DNA of 64,000 nucleotides, taken from contig NZ_MJEI01000105.1 in NCBI RefSeq assembly GCF_002095395.1, positions 1-64,000 on the forward strand, given 5' to 3'. The stretch comes from Williamsia sp. 1135 (GTDB lineage: Bacteria > Actinomycetota > Actinomycetes > Mycobacteriales > Mycobacteriaceae). Both the position numbers and the translations under genes were made by a program. Under the pieces are notes generated by a model. That model saw only the letters and a list, made by a program, of their open reading frames with translations. It searched no databases and was not told the DNA's origin. Each line of letters starts with the position of its first letter. Positions within the stretch are counted from its first letter, which is position 1. This document shows, piece after piece, positions 24,918 to 36,953 of the stretch.

Positions 24918-26399
24918 ATGATCGGTTACTTCAGTGCCGAGCAGATCCGGGCCGCCGAGGAGGCGACCGGAGACCTGCTCGAACGCGGTGTGCTGATGGG
25001 TCGGGCCGCGCATGCCGTCGCCGATGTCGTTGCAGCGGAACTGCGTTCGCGCAGCGGCGGTTGTTACGGTCGTCGTATCGGCGTGCTGGCGGGTGCCGGC
25101 GACAACGGTGGCGACGCGCTGTACGCGGCAGCGTTGCTCCGGCGCCGAGGGGTCCAGGCCGAGGCGATTCTGCTCGGCGGGGAGCGGACGCACGCCGCCG
25201 GACTGAAGAGCTTTCGGCGCGCCGGTGGACGTGTCGTCGAGACATTCTCTGCCGGAATCGATCTCGTGGTAGACGGAATCGTCGGCCTGAGTGGGAAAGG
25301 GCCCCTGCGGCCCGCTGCGGCCGCCATCGTCGAGTCCGTGACTGCGCCTATCGTGTCGGTCGACCTGCCGTCCGGGGTCGACGCGGACACCGGTGAGGTC
25401 ATCACCCCCGCCATCCGCGCTGCGGTCACCGTCACCTTCGGGGCATTCCGGATCGCGCATGTCCTCGCGGCGCCGCAATGCGGTCGAATGGTGTTGGTCG
25501 ACATCGGAATCAAGGCCCACGAGCCCACGCTGCGACAGCTGACCGACGACGAGGTCGCGCGGCTGTGGCCTCTTCCAGGCCCGTCAGACGACAAGTACAG
25601 CCAGGGTGTGGTCGGCATCGTCGCGGGGTCGGCTCGGTATCCGGGAGCCGGCGTGTTGTGTAGCGGCGCAGCGGTCTCGGCTACCTCCGGCATGGTTCGG
25701 TACGCCGGTACTGCAGGGCCACAAGTCCTTTCGCACTATCCTGAGGTGATCGCGACCGAAGAACCGGAAGATACGGGCAAGGTGCAGGCCTGGGTGGTCG
25801 GACCTGGTGCCGGCACCGAGGACACCGGATTGCGGCGCTTACGCCACGTGTTGGACACCGATGTGCCGGTCCTCATCGACGCCGATGGCCTGACGTTGCT
25901 GGCGCAGCATCGCGAGCTCGTCATCGGCCGCAGCGCGCCGACGCTGCTCACCCCGCATGCGGGGGAGTTCGCCCGCCTCACCGGCGCCGAGGTGGGTGCG
26001 GACCGGGTCGGGGCCGTGCGCGGACTCGCCGCCGAATTGGGTGTGACGGTGTTGCTCAAGGGCCGGTCCACCCTGATCGCCTCACCGGACGGAGATGTGC
26101 TGGTCAACGACGCAGGATCCTCGTGGGCCGCGAGTGCCGGCGCGGGCGACGTGCTCTCCGGCATCGCGGGCAGCCTGCTCGCCGCCGGTATCGCGGCCCC
26201 CCTCGCGGCCGCCGCCGCGGCGCGGGTCCATGCCCGTGCCGCGATCACCGCGTCCGCGGGATCGGCGTCGGCGCACACAGGGGCTGCCCCGATCGGGGCA
26301 TCGGCGCTGGTGCGGGCCGTATCACCGACGCTGCGCACGTTGCTCGCCGAGCGGACCCGCGACGCCGGCCCGGCCGGATGGGAAGATGACAAGCGATGA
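24918..26399 (+). CDS. nnr: Bifunctional NAD(P)H-hydrate repair enzyme (epimerase/ADP-dependent dehydratase)
   Basis: The 493-aa protein has an N-terminal YjeF/NnrE epimerase domain (about 1-210, [20 protein letters not shown] and [15 protein letters not shown]) and a C-terminal ribokinase-like NnrD dehydratase domain (about 225-480, [56 protein letters not shown]). It repairs damaged hydrated NADH and NADPH using ADP. The position between glmS and alr follows the M. tuberculosis order (Rv3433c). The alr ATG overlaps its stop. Confidence 0.95.
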   Translation: MIGYFSAEQIRAAEEATGDLLERGVLMGRAAHAVADVVAAELRSRSGGCYGRRIGVLAGAGDNGGDALYAAALLRRRGVQAEAILLGGERTHAAGLKSFRRAGGRVVETFSAGIDLVVDGIVGLSGKGPLRPAAAAIVESVTAPIVSVDLPSGVDADTGEVITPAIRAAVTVTFGAFRIAHVLAAPQCGRMVLVDIGIKAHEPTLRQLTDDEVARLWPLPGPSDDKYSQGVVGIVAGSARYPGAGVLCSGAAVSATSGMVRYAGTAGPQVLSHYPEVIATEEPEDTGKVQAWVVGPGAGTEDTGLRRLRHVLDTDVPVLIDADGLTLLAQHRELVIGRSAPTLLTPHAGEFARLTGAEVGADRVGAVRGLAAELGVTVLLKGRSTLIASPDGDVLVNDAGSSWAASAGAGDVLSGIAGSLLAAGIAAPLAAAAAARVHARAAITASAGSASAHTGAAPIGASALVRAVSPTLRTLLAERTRDAGPAGWEDDKR

Positions 26400-27574
26400 A
26401 CTCTCCGGCGCTCGAGGCACACATCGATCTCTCCGCGGTGGCCCACAACATCGAGATCTTGCGGTCGCACACGACTGCGCAGATCATGGCGGTCGTCAAG
26501 GCCGACGGGTACGGACACGGCGCCGCGCAGGTGGCGCGAGCCGCTCTCGCGGCGGGCACGGCCGAACTCGGCGTGGCGACGATCGACGAGGCACTGGCCG
26601 TACGCCGCGACGGGGTGAGCGCACCCATCCTGGCCTGGCTGCACAGTCGAGGCTCCGACTTCGCCGGAGCGATCGACGCCGACGTCCAGGTCGGCGTCTC
26701 CTCGCCCAGACAACTCGACGCGGTGGTCGCCGCGGCCCGGGTGGTCGGTCGGACGGCCTCGGTGACGGTCAAGATCGATACCGGCCTGGCCCGCAACGGT
26801 GTCGCGCCTGCGGAATGGGATGAGATCGCCGCCGGGCTGGCGAAAGCGGTCGCCGAGCAATCGATCGTCCTTCGCGGTGCGATGACCCACCTGGTCCGGG
26901 GAGACGAACCGCAACATCCCGAGAACGACCTGCAGGCGCGGCGCTTCGACGAGGCCGTGGCCGACCTGGTTCGGGTGGGTGCGCGTCCGCAGGTGCAGCA
27001 CATCGCGAACTCGGCGGCGACACTGATGAGGCCCGATCTCGCCCGTGACCTGGTCCGGCCGGGCATCGCCGTCTACGGTCGTTCTCCGGCGCCCGAGTAC
27101 GGCGACTTCGGGCTGGTGCCGGCCATGACCCTCTCCGCCGAAGTTCTCTCTGTCAAGAAAATCAAGGCGGGGCAGGGGGTTTCATACAGTCACACGTGGG
27201 TGGCGCCGCGAGATACCACTGTCGCGTTGCTGCCGGCCGGCTACGCGGATGGGGTGCCACGGCTGGTGTCCAACCAACTCCGGGTCCACATCAACGGCCG
27301 CGGGTTCCCCGGCGTCGGCCGTGTCTGCATGGACCAGATGGTGGTCGATGTCGGACCCGACGGTGGCGGTGTCGTCGAAGGCGATCGGGCCATCCTGTTC
27401 GGGACGGGTGCCGGTGGTGGACCGACCGCGCTGGACTGGGCCGAGGCCATCGGCTCCATCGACTACGAGATCGTATCCGGCATCCGGGGTCGTACGATCC
27501 GCACGTACAGCAGCGAACCCGTAGGCACCCCCGACACCCGCCCGCGCAGCACCCACGACATCGGGGCAACATAG
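26396..27574 (+). CDS. alr: Alanine racemase
   Basis: The 392-aa PLP enzyme interconverts L- and D-alanine for peptidoglycan. The PLP lysine is Lys35 in [11 protein letters not shown], and the second catalytic base, Tyr, is in [11 protein letters not shown] near residue 263. C-terminal beta-domain motifs include [23 protein letters not shown] and ILFGTGAGG. The fold type III barrel is complete and normal length. It overlaps nnr (ATGA) and the next gene starts right after its stop, so the operon continues into the t6A genes. Confidence 0.97.
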   Translation: MNSPALEAHIDLSAVAHNIEILRSHTTAQIMAVVKADGYGHGAAQVARAALAAGTAELGVATIDEALAVRRDGVSAPILAWLHSRGSDFAGAIDADVQVGVSSPRQLDAVVAAARVVGRTASVTVKIDTGLARNGVAPAEWDEIAAGLAKAVAEQSIVLRGAMTHLVRGDEPQHPENDLQARRFDEAVADLVRVGARPQVQHIANSAATLMRPDLARDLVRPGIAVYGRSPAPEYGDFGLVPAMTLSAEVLSVKKIKAGQGVSYSHTWVAPRDTTVALLPAGYADGVPRLVSNQLRVHINGRGFPGVGRVCMDQMVVDVGPDGGGVVEGDRAILFGTGAGGGPTALDWAEAIGSIDYEIVSGIRGRTIRTYSSEPVGTPDTRPRSTHDIGAT

Positions 27575-28624
27575 ATGGAACGTTCTGGACGGCTCGAGAT
27601 CTTGGCCGGATCCGCCGGTGTCGCGACCCTCGGCGCCCTGGCGGTTGGTGCTGCGGTGCGTTCGATCACCCGGCGCGCACCGACGTCTGTGGATCCGAAC
27701 TCCATCGAGGACTTCGGTCTGATCTACGACGACCACGCGAGTATCGTCGTCGCCGATGACGGTGTGCCACTGGCAGTCCGGGAGGTCGGACCCTCGGATG
27801 CACCATTGACCGTCGTGTTCGTCCACGGATTCTGCCTGCGGATGTCGACATGGCATTTCCAGCGCCGCGACCTCGCCACGCAGTGGGGTGACGACGTACG
27901 CATGGTGTTCTTCGACCACCGCGGCCACGGTGAGTCCGGGCAGGCCTCACCCAAGTCGTGCACCATCACGCAGATGGCTGCCGACCTCGAAGCCGTCCTG
28001 CGGTCGGTGGTGCCCGTGGGACCGGTCGTCCTGGTCGGGCACTCGATGGGCGGGATGGCCATCATGGCTCTGGCGAGCAGACGTCCGGAGTTGTTCGGTT
28101 CCAGGGTGATCGGCGTGGGTCTGGTTGCATCCGCGGCGCACGGTATCGCCGAGGCGGGCCTTGGTCGCGGACTGCAGAATCCACTCGTCGATGCTTTCCG
28201 GCTCTCCGTGCGGCAAGCGCCCCGGGCGGTGGAGGCGGGCCGCGGGCTGACCAGGCTGCTGATGGCGCCGGTGCTGACCGCGGGCAGCTTCGGTTCGACT
28301 TTCCATTCTCCGGCGGTCGCCGAGTTCCTGGAGTCGGTGATCCAGCGCACCCGGATCGACACCGTCGTCAACTTCCTGCGTGCTCTCGAAGAGCACGACG
28401 AGACGGCCGGTCTGGCAGTGCTCTCCGGGATCGACACGATGGTGGCGTGTGGGTACGAGGACAAGGTGACGCCCTTGCCGAACTCGGTTGAACTACACAA
28501 CAAGTTGGGCCAGAAGTGTGAGCTCGTCGGGGTGGCCGACTGCGGGCACATGGTGATGTTGGAGAACCCCGCGGTGATCACCGCTGCGATCGCTGCGTTG
28601 GTCCGGAGGGTTGCCGGGCAGTGA
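27575..28624 (+). CDS. Alpha/beta hydrolase (lipase/esterase-like)
   Basis: The 349-aa protein has an N-terminal hydrophobic stretch (LAGSAGVATLGALAVGAAV), possibly a membrane anchor. A classical alpha/beta-hydrolase follows: HG oxyanion motif VVFVHGFCLRMSTW, nucleophile Ser157 in VLVGHSMGGMA, an acidic residue near ACGYEDKVTP and a C-terminal His in GVADCGHMVMLEN. Mycobacteria also carry a hydrolase between alr and tsaE. The substrate is unknown. It directly abuts alr, and its stop overlaps the tsaE start (GTGA). Confidence 0.85.
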   Translation: MERSGRLEILAGSAGVATLGALAVGAAVRSITRRAPTSVDPNSIEDFGLIYDDHASIVVADDGVPLAVREVGPSDAPLTVVFVHGFCLRMSTWHFQRRDLATQWGDDVRMVFFDHRGHGESGQASPKSCTITQMAADLEAVLRSVVPVGPVVLVGHSMGGMAIMALASRRPELFGSRVIGVGLVASAAHGIAEAGLGRGLQNPLVDAFRLSVRQAPRAVEAGRGLTRLLMAPVLTAGSFGSTFHSPAVAEFLESVIQRTRIDTVVNFLRALEEHDETAGLAVLSGIDTMVACGYEDKVTPLPNSVELHNKLGQKCELVGVADCGHMVMLENPAVITAAIAALVRRVAGQ

Positions 28625-29088
28625 GTTCCGAGCTGCGACCCCAGGGGGACCTGCCACATCGTCGGCAGTTGCCCACCGTCGACGACACCGAGGCCTTCGG
28701 CCGAGAACTTGCTGCCGAACTCGCGGCGGGCGACCTGGTGATACTCGACGGCCCATTGGGTGCGGGTAAGACCGCGATGGCGCGGGGCATCGGGGCAGGC
28801 CTCGGGGTGCAGGGCCGGATCACCTCACCCACATTCATCATCGCGCGCGAGCATCGGTCCGGGGGACCGGGCCGGCCGGCGATGATCCACGTCGATGCCT
28901 ACCGGCTCGGCGATCTCGGTGAACTCGATGCCCTCGACCTCGACACCGACCTCACCGATTCGGTGGTTGTCGTCGAATGGGGCGAGGGCGTCGCGGAGCG
29001 GCTCGCCGGACGGCACCTGCTCATCCGGCTGATCCGCGACCTGGACACCGACGAGCGCTCCGTCGACTACGGCTGGCTTCCTCGATGA
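28621..29088 (+). CDS. tsaE: tRNA threonylcarbamoyladenosine biosynthesis ATPase TsaE
   Basis: A 155-aa P-loop protein with Walker A GPLGAGKTAMARG (Lys50, Thr51), the TSPTFIIAREH segment and VVVEWGEGVAERL. TsaE drives ATP-dependent turnover of the TsaB-TsaD complex that installs the threonylcarbamoyl group on A37 of ANN-decoding tRNAs. The GTG start overlaps the preceding hydrolase gene; tsaB, rimI and tsaD follow. Confidence 0.95.
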   Translation: MSSELRPQGDLPHRRQLPTVDDTEAFGRELAAELAAGDLVILDGPLGAGKTAMARGIGAGLGVQGRITSPTFIIAREHRSGGPGRPAMIHVDAYRLGDLGELDALDLDTDLTDSVVVVEWGEGVAERLAGRHLLIRLIRDLDTDERSVDYGWLPR

Positions 29089-29179
29089 TGGGTCGTTCTG
29101 GCGGCGCCCACCTGGGCTTTCGTTCGCCAGAACAGCACATTATCGGGGTCCGGGTCAGGCGCGGGTAGGCTGGCTGATC

Positions 29180-29839
29180 GTGCTTGTGCTCGCCATTGAC
29201 ACCGCAACCCCCGAGGTCGTCACGGGGGTCGTCGAGGTGACCGACGATATCGGTCCGGTCGTCCGCTCGGAGCGCAGAGAACTGACCACCCGCGGCCACG
29301 CCGAGATCCTGACCACCCGGATTCTGGAGTGTCTCACCGAGGCCGGGGTGACACGCGCCGACCTGGACGCAGTCGTCGTCGGTCAGGGCCCGGGGCCGTT
29401 CACCGGCTTGCGGGTCGGACTGGCGACGGGAGCCGCGTTCGGCGACGCCCTGGGTATCGGAGTTCACGGCGTCTGTTCCCTCGACGCGATCGCGCTGCAG
29501 GAACCCGCAGTCCGGTCGCTGCTCGTCGTCACCGATGCCCGTCGCCGCGAGGTCTATTGGGCTCGATTCGTCGATGGGGTGCGCACCCACGGCCCGGACG
29601 TGCTGGCGCCCGGTGAGCTGAAGGCAGATCTGGCCGGCGAGAGCATCGACGCGGTGGCCGGCTCGCCGGCTCACGTTGCGCTGTTCGATCTTCCCGTCCG
29701 CACCGCGAGTGCGCCCACGGCTCTGAGCCTGGTGCAGGTGGCATTGCCCAATCTGGTGGCGAGCGTGGTCCCGGGGCCGCTCACGCCGCTGTATCTGCGC
29801 CGTCCCGATGCCGTTGAACTCAAGGATCGTGCGAAGTGA
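29180..29839 (+). CDS. tsaB: tRNA threonylcarbamoyladenosine biosynthesis protein TsaB
   Basis: The 219-aa ASKHA-fold protein has VLAIDTATPEVVTGVV at the N-terminus and the conserved VVGQGPGPFTGLRVGLATG loop, but lacks the metal-binding histidines of TsaD, as expected for the scaffold paralogue. The GTG start lies 91 bases after tsaE. The stop overlaps the rimI start (GTGA). Confidence 0.95.
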   Translation: MLVLAIDTATPEVVTGVVEVTDDIGPVVRSERRELTTRGHAEILTTRILECLTEAGVTRADLDAVVVGQGPGPFTGLRVGLATGAAFGDALGIGVHGVCSLDAIALQEPAVRSLLVVTDARRREVYWARFVDGVRTHGPDVLAPGELKADLAGESIDAVAGSPAHVALFDLPVRTASAPTALSLVQVALPNLVASVVPGPLTPLYLRRPDAVELKDRAK

Positions 29840-30311
29840 TCAGTGACCTGACGCCCCGCGATGCCGCGCGCTGCGCCGCGCTGGAGGCAATTCTGTTCGC
29901 CGGTGACTCGCCCTGGCCCGCAGAAGCGTTTCGCAGCGAAATGCTTGCCCCGCACAATCACTATTTCGCGGTTCGCGACGACGAGACGCTCATCGGATAC
30001 GCCGGGATCTCGGTTTTGGGGCCCACCGACCATCCTGAGTGCGAAATCCACACCATCGCAGTCGATCCCACCTTCCAGGGGCGCGGTCACGGGCGAGAGC
30101 TCCTCCTGGCTCTGCTCGAGGTCGCAGACCGGCATCACGCGGAGGTGTTCCTGGAGGTCCGCACGGACAACGAGACGGCGATCGAGATGTACCGCCGCAA
30201 CGGTTTCGAGCAGGTCGGTGTGCGTAAAAGGTATTACCAGCCGAGCGGTGCCGACGCCTACACGATGCGCCGGCCCGCGGTCGCCGTCGCTGCGGCAAAG
30301 GAGCATCTCGC

Positions 30312-30315
<4 letters not shown>
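29836..30315 (+). CDS. rimI: GNAT N-acetyltransferase, RimI-like
   Basis: The 159-aa GNAT domain shows the acetyl-CoA pyrophosphate loop in [18 protein letters not shown] and a C-terminal [23 protein letters not shown], the signature of RimI-type N-alpha-acetyltransferases. RimI classically acetylates ribosomal S18, but actinobacterial members act on other N-termini. Its place inside the tsaB-tsaD operon is conserved. It is coupled by overlap at both ends. Confidence 0.92.
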
Positions 30316-31343
<1,028 letters not shown>

Positions 31344-31424
31344 CCCCCGGGTTGGTTCTCGGTGAACCCCTGACAGCGCCGGTGTGGTGGGCGCATGCTC
31401 GAGGCAGACCACGGAGGGCCGGCG

Positions 31425-32282
31425 ATGACGAACACACCAGGCGATCAGCAACTCAGGACCCAGCTGCACGAGGTGTGGAACTCGGTGGCGTCGGGTTGGG
31501 CGGCCAACATCGATCACATCGAGCAGCGAGGCGCCGGGGTCACGGACCTGATGCTCGACGCCATCGGACCGGAGCCCGGCCGGCGCATTCTCGAGCTCGC
31601 GTGCGGAACCGGTGCCACCGGTCTTGCCGCGGCGCGTCGGTTCGGTCCCGGGAGCATGGTGACTGTGTCGGATGTGGCGCCTGACATGGTGGCGGTGGCC
31701 GCCGAGCGCGCCGCGGAACTGGGTGTTGGCAACGTCGCGACAACGGTGCTCGACATCGAGCAGATCGAGATGCCCGACGGCGTGTTCGACGCGGTTCTCT
31801 GCCGAGAGGGGCTGATGTTCGCGGTCGATCCGGGGCGCGGACTCGCCGAGATCCGTCGCGTCCTCATGCCGCGGGGCCGGGTGTCGGTGGCGGTCTGGGG
31901 TGCGCGCGACAAGAACCCGTGGCTCGGGGTGCTGTTCGATGCGGTCAGCGCAGAGCTGGGGTTCGCGGTACCGCCACCTGGCCTGCCGGAGCCGTTCTCG
32001 CTGTCTGATCCGGGCCGTCTGCGTGAATTGTTCGTCGCTGCAGGTTTTCTCGACGTCACCATCACCGAGGCCTACGACCCGTTCGTCGCCCCTGACTTCG
32101 AATCGTGGTGGGTGCGGGTGTCGGCGATGTCCGGCCCGCTCGCGACGATGCTGAAAGCGATGAATCCCGACATGGCAGAGTCGCTGACCGGACGGCTCCG
32201 GGAGCTGGTTGCTCCCTACGAGACCGATGCCGGCGTCGAATTGCCCGGACTGGCAATGGTTGCCTCCGCACACCGAGACTGA
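31425..32282 (+). CDS. SAM-dependent methyltransferase (class I)
   Basis: From the ATG at 31425, preceded by a good ggagg site, the protein is 285 aa. It has the SAM motif I ILELACGTGATGLAAA, motif II acid in VTVSDVAPDM, and the UbiE/methyltransferase_11 segment FDAVLCREGLMFAVDPGRGLAEIRRVLMPRGRVSVAVWG. The substrate is unknown. An upstream ATG at 31395 is possible but has a poorer context. It is the first of three accessory genes (with MarR and MFS) absent from this place in M. tuberculosis. Confidence 0.85.
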   Translation: MTNTPGDQQLRTQLHEVWNSVASGWAANIDHIEQRGAGVTDLMLDAIGPEPGRRILELACGTGATGLAAARRFGPGSMVTVSDVAPDMVAVAAERAAELGVGNVATTVLDIEQIEMPDGVFDAVLCREGLMFAVDPGRGLAEIRRVLMPRGRVSVAVWGARDKNPWLGVLFDAVSAELGFAVPPPGLPEPFSLSDPGRLRELFVAAGFLDVTITEAYDPFVAPDFESWWVRVSAMSGPLATMLKAMNPDMAESLTGRLRELVAPYETDAGVELPGLAMVASAHRD

Positions 32283-32298
32283 GCTCGTGGGGCCGTCC

Positions 32299-32745
32299 TC
32301 AATGCGAGGTGGCGGTAGATGTGCCCAGTTCTGCTGCGCCGCAGAGTGATCCCGATGTGCAACCGTCGGCCTCTGCGCGCAGGATTGCGCGCTGTACGGG
32401 CTTTGCCGAGTCGTAACGGTTTCGGCCTTCGGTGGTGAGTTCGGTGAACACCGATCGACGGTCTCCGGCACACATCGATCGCTCGACCAGCCCGTCTTTT
32501 TCCAGACCGGCAACGAGGCGGGACAGTGCACTCTGGCTCAGGTGGACCAGTCCGGCGAGCTCGCTCATACGCATCTTCGCATTGTCGGCAGCGGCCAGGA
32601 GTTCGAGCACCTCGAACTCGCTGTTGGAGATCTCGTGGGAAGACTGCAACGCGCGATCGAGGTCGCACTCGAGGCGGTGATAACGCACCGAGAGCATGTG
32701 CCAGGCCTTGGCCAGGTCATCGTCGCTTCGCTGCGGGTCGGACAT
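32299..32745 (-). CDS. MarR-family transcriptional regulator
   Basis: The 148-aa winged-helix protein has the MarR pattern: ISNSEFEVLELLAAAD, MRMSELAGLVHLSQSALSRLVAGLEKDGLVERS (helix-turn-helix) and wing GDRRSVFTELTTEGR. Divergent from an MFS exporter with an extended palindrome in between, it is presumably the exporter's repressor. The C-terminal tail after residue 120 is Gly/Thr/Ser-rich and shorter in helix than typical. The ligand is unknown. Confidence 0.88.
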   Translation of the reverse strand: MSDPQRSDDDLAKAWHMLSVRYHRLECDLDRALQSSHEISNSEFEVLELLAAADNAKMRMSELAGLVHLSQSALSRLVAGLEKDGLVERSMCAGDRRSVFTELTTEGRNRYDSAKPVQRAILRAEADGCTSGSLCGAAELGTSTATSH

Positions 32746-32784
32746 GAGGGCATGATATCAGATGCAATCGAATTAATGTCGTCT

Positions 32785-32810
32785 GCATTTTATGTCGACA
32801 CATTAAATGC
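32785..32810. promoter_or_regulatory. Likely MarR operator between marR and the MFS gene
   Basis: An inverted repeat with 11-base arms, gcattttatgt and acattaaatgc (10 of 11 paired), flanks a 4-base spacer. It is AT-rich within a GC-rich genome and sits in the 85-base divergent spacer, as expected for MarR-family operators. A weaker tgca-bounded repeat lies at 32762-32788. Confidence 0.65.
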
Positions 32811-32830
32811 GTATGCATATAGTTCCGTCC

Positions 32831-34327
32831 ATGACTGTTGATCTGAATCGAAAGCGACCTCCCGACGGGCCCTCCGGCTCCCCGCAGACGCCCGAACACG
32901 TCACCTCGCCAGGCGGGTGGAGCGGAAAGATCTGGCTGTTGCTCGTCGTGCTGGCCGGCGCCCTATTCCTCGACGGTCTGGACGTCTCGATGGTCGGTGT
33001 CGCACTGCCGTCCATGGGCGGCGACCTCGGAATGGACCAGACCCAGCTCCAGTGGATCGTCAGCGGCTACGTGCTCGGATACGGGGGATTGCTGCTGCTC
33101 GGCGGCCGTGCCAGCGACCTACTCGGGCGCCGGACCGTCTTCCTGTCCGCATTGGCGGTATTCGGTATCGCGTCGGTGGTCAGTGCGGCCACCGAGATCG
33201 ATTCCCTGATCATCGCGCTTCGCTTCGTCAAGGGCGTGGCGGCGGCGTTCACCGTCCCGGCCGGACTCTCCATCATCACCACGACCTTCGCGGAGGGTCC
33301 GGCACGCAACAAGGCGCTGTCGATCTACACCGTCTGCGGTGCCAGTGGGTTCTCGCTGGGGCTCGTGTTCGGCGGGCTACTCACCGAGTTGTCCTGGCGC
33401 GCGACGCTGATCTTCCCTGGCCCGGTCGCCATTGCACTGCTGGTGGTCGGTGCTCGGGTCATCCCGAAGTCGTCGCGCAAACCCTTCAGCTGGGCGCACT
33501 TCGACGCCATCGGTGCGATCACGAGCACTGCCGCGCTGCTGACGCTGGTCTACGCGGTCGTGCAAGCACCCGAGGTCGGGTGGGCGGCCTCGTCGACGAT
33601 CGTTCTGTTCCTCGTCGCAGCGGCACTGGCCGCCACGTTCATCGCGGTCGAGGTCCGGCACCGGCACCCTTTGCTGCGCTTGGGAATCCTGCGTTCACTC
33701 ACCCTTGTGCACGCCAACCTGTCGGCGGCTGCGATGTTCGGAGGGTACGTCGCGTTCCAGTTCGTGGTCACGCTGTACCTCCAGGATTCGCTGGGATGGT
33801 CGCCGATCCAGATGTCCCTGGGCTTCTTGCCGGCCGGGCTGTTGGTCGTCGCGAGCGCCTTCTTCATGGATCGGATCCTGGACCGGGTGAGTACGCGCAT
33901 CCTCATCGCAGCCGGCTTCGTGGCGTTCCTCGTCGGGTACCTGTGGTTCCTGCGGGTCGAACCGGGCGCGAGCTATGTGGTGTTCCTGCTTCCCACGATC
34001 GTCTTCCTCGGTCTCGGATTCGCCATCACCTTCCCGTCCGTCAACTCGCAGGCGACAGCCGGTGTCTCCGACGACGAGCAGGGCCTGGCGTCGGGACTGG
34101 TCAACACGAGCATCCAGATCGGCGGCGCACTCATGATGGCGGTGATCACCGCCATCCTCGGCAGCGCCGAGCCGGGCAGGTCGGGGGAGCTGATCGGCGG
34201 CATGGTCCCGGCGATCACCGTGATCGCGGCCCTCACCGTCGTCGCACTACTCGGAACGGTCGTGGTCCTGGCCCTCGAACGTCGTCGCAGCACGAGGAAA
34301 CCGAACGCGTCGGCGGTCTCAGGATGA
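32831..34327 (+). CDS. MFS drug exporter, DHA2 (EmrB/QacA) type
   Basis: The 498-aa membrane protein has about 14 helices and the DHA2 marks: LDGLDVSMVGVALPSMGGDL in helix 1, WIVSGYVLGYGGLLLLGGRASDLLGRRTVF with motif A, and motif C region GASGFSLGLVFGGLLTEL. It should export small hydrophobic or drug-like compounds using the proton gradient. The ATG at 32831 is preferred because the earlier in-frame ATGs at 32807 and 32813 fall in or beside the operator. It is regulated by the adjacent MarR protein. Confidence 0.88.
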   Translation: MTVDLNRKRPPDGPSGSPQTPEHVTSPGGWSGKIWLLLVVLAGALFLDGLDVSMVGVALPSMGGDLGMDQTQLQWIVSGYVLGYGGLLLLGGRASDLLGRRTVFLSALAVFGIASVVSAATEIDSLIIALRFVKGVAAAFTVPAGLSIITTTFAEGPARNKALSIYTVCGASGFSLGLVFGGLLTELSWRATLIFPGPVAIALLVVGARVIPKSSRKPFSWAHFDAIGAITSTAALLTLVYAVVQAPEVGWAASSTIVLFLVAAALAATFIAVEVRHRHPLLRLGILRSLTLVHANLSAAAMFGGYVAFQFVVTLYLQDSLGWSPIQMSLGFLPAGLLVVASAFFMDRILDRVSTRILIAAGFVAFLVGYLWFLRVEPGASYVVFLLPTIVFLGLGFAITFPSVNSQATAGVSDDEQGLASGLVNTSIQIGGALMMAVITAILGSAEPGRSGELIGGMVPAITVIAALTVVALLGTVVVLALERRRSTRKPNASAVSG

Positions 34328-34354
34328 GACGTTTGCACCCTGCGACCTTGAGTG

Positions 34355-34381
34355 CTGGCACTCGCATGTATAGAGTGCTAG
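34355..34381 (+). promoter_or_regulatory. CIRCE element (HrcA operator) upstream of groES
   Basis: ctggcactc, nine bases, gagtgctag: the 9-N9-9 arrangement of CIRCE with 7 of 9 positions per arm matching TTAGCACTC/GAGTGCTAA. An extra inverted half-site directly before it makes gagtgc-tg-gcactc (34350-34363), so several half-sites overlap. HrcA would repress groES-groEL1 here. It lies about 125 bases before the groES start. Confidence 0.88.
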
Positions 34382-34507
34382 TTGGCACCCAGTGAGGTTC
34401 CGGCACCCGCGACGACGGGACCGATCCAGGCGCCGTATACGTGCATCAGCAGCTGACAGGGTCCGGACACCGGACCCGAACTACCCCGAAAGTGGAGGGC
34501 TCACATC

Positions 34508-34807
34508 GTGGCGAGCGTGAACATCAAGCCGCTTGAGGACAAGATCCTCGTTCAGGCCAATGAGGCCGAGACGACGACTGCGTCCGGCCTGGTCATCCCC
34601 GATACGGCCAAGGAAAAGCCGCAAGAGGGCACCGTTGTCGCCGTTGGCGAAGGACGCGTGAACGAGCAGGGCAACCGGATCCCGGTCGACGTCAAAGAAG
34701 GCGACACCGTCATCTACAGCAAGTACGGCGGCACCGAGATCAAGTACTCCGGCGAGGAATACCTGATTCTCTCGGCGCGTGACGTGCTGGCAGTCATCTC
34801 CAAGTAA
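34508..34807 (+). CDS. groES: Co-chaperonin GroES
   Basis: The 99-aa Hsp10 starts at a GTG ([16 protein letters not shown]) preceded by ggaggg. The mobile loop lies around [15 protein letters not shown], followed by [13 protein letters not shown] and a C-terminal [13 protein letters not shown]. It caps GroEL. The upstream CIRCE indicates HrcA control. An intrinsic terminator separates it from groEL1. Confidence 0.98.
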   Translation: MASVNIKPLEDKILVQANEAETTTASGLVIPDTAKEKPQEGTVVAVGEGRVNEQGNRIPVDVKEGDTVIYSKYGGTEIKYSGEEYLILSARDVLAVISK

Positions 34808-34843
34808 CTCGGGTTCTTCGAGCAATCGAGACACGAGTTGGAC

Positions 34844-34884
34844 AACCGCCCCGGCGTCCCCATGCGGGGGTTGCCGGGGCGGTT
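34844..34884 (+). terminator. Hairpin terminator or attenuator between groES and groEL1
   Basis: A perfect 12-bp stem (aaccgccccggc with gccggggcggtt) encloses an inner hairpin and is followed by ctgttttccc. It lies inside the groES-groEL1 spacer, 47 bases before groEL1, so it could reduce groEL1 transcription relative to groES or act as an mRNA processing site. Confidence 0.65.
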
Positions 34885-34915
34885 CTGTTTTCCCTCACTT
34901 TTTCCAAATTTCTAG

Positions 34916-36559
<1,644 letters not shown>

Positions 36560-36575
36560 CGTTTGCAACGTCTCG

Positions 36576-36615
36576 AAAAGCGGCGTCTCGACCACTCGGT
36601 CGAGGCGCCGCTTTT
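36576..36615 (+). terminator. Intrinsic terminator after groEL1
   Basis: An 18-bp stem (aaaagcggcgtctcgacc with ggtcgaggcgccgctttt, one G-U) with a 4-base loop runs into a T-tract. The A-rich left arm also makes it work for leftward transcription from whiB3, which converges. Confidence 0.9.
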
Positions 36616-36656
36616 TCAGCTCGATCGTCGATCGATCTATGGTCGAGAAGGTGGCG

Positions 36657-36953
36657 TCAGCTGGCGATACGGCGGCCCACGCCACGTTTCATCAGGATCC
36701 CACGCTCGGACTCGGACAGTCCGCCCCAGATGCCGTAGGGCTCGGCCACGGCGAGTGCATGCTCCCGGCAGGCTGCGACCACCGGACATTGGTGGCAGAG
36801 TTCCTTGGCGCGGCGCTCACGCTGCGCACGGGCTCGGCCGCGTTCACCGTCGGGATGGAAGAACATCGATGAGTCGACGCCACGGCACAGGCCCTTCATC
36901 TGCCAATCCCAGATGTCGGCGTTCGGTCCGGGTAGGTGGTTTGGCTGAGGCAT
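36657..36953 (-). CDS. whiB3: WhiB-family iron-sulfur regulator, WhiB3-like
   Basis: The 98-aa protein carries the four WhiB cysteines (GLCRGVDSS, then ELCHQCPVVAAC) that hold a [4Fe-4S] cluster, the GIWGGLSESER turn and a basic C-terminus (MKRGVGRR) that contacts DNA. The position next to groEL1 and upstream of sigD matches Rv3416 whiB3, a redox-responsive regulator that works with the sigma-70 subunit. It is leftward, converging on groEL1. Confidence 0.93.
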   Translation of the reverse strand: MPQPNHLPGPNADIWDWQMKGLCRGVDSSMFFHPDGERGRARAQRERRAKELCHQCPVVAACREHALAVAEPYGIWGGLSESERGILMKRGVGRRIAS

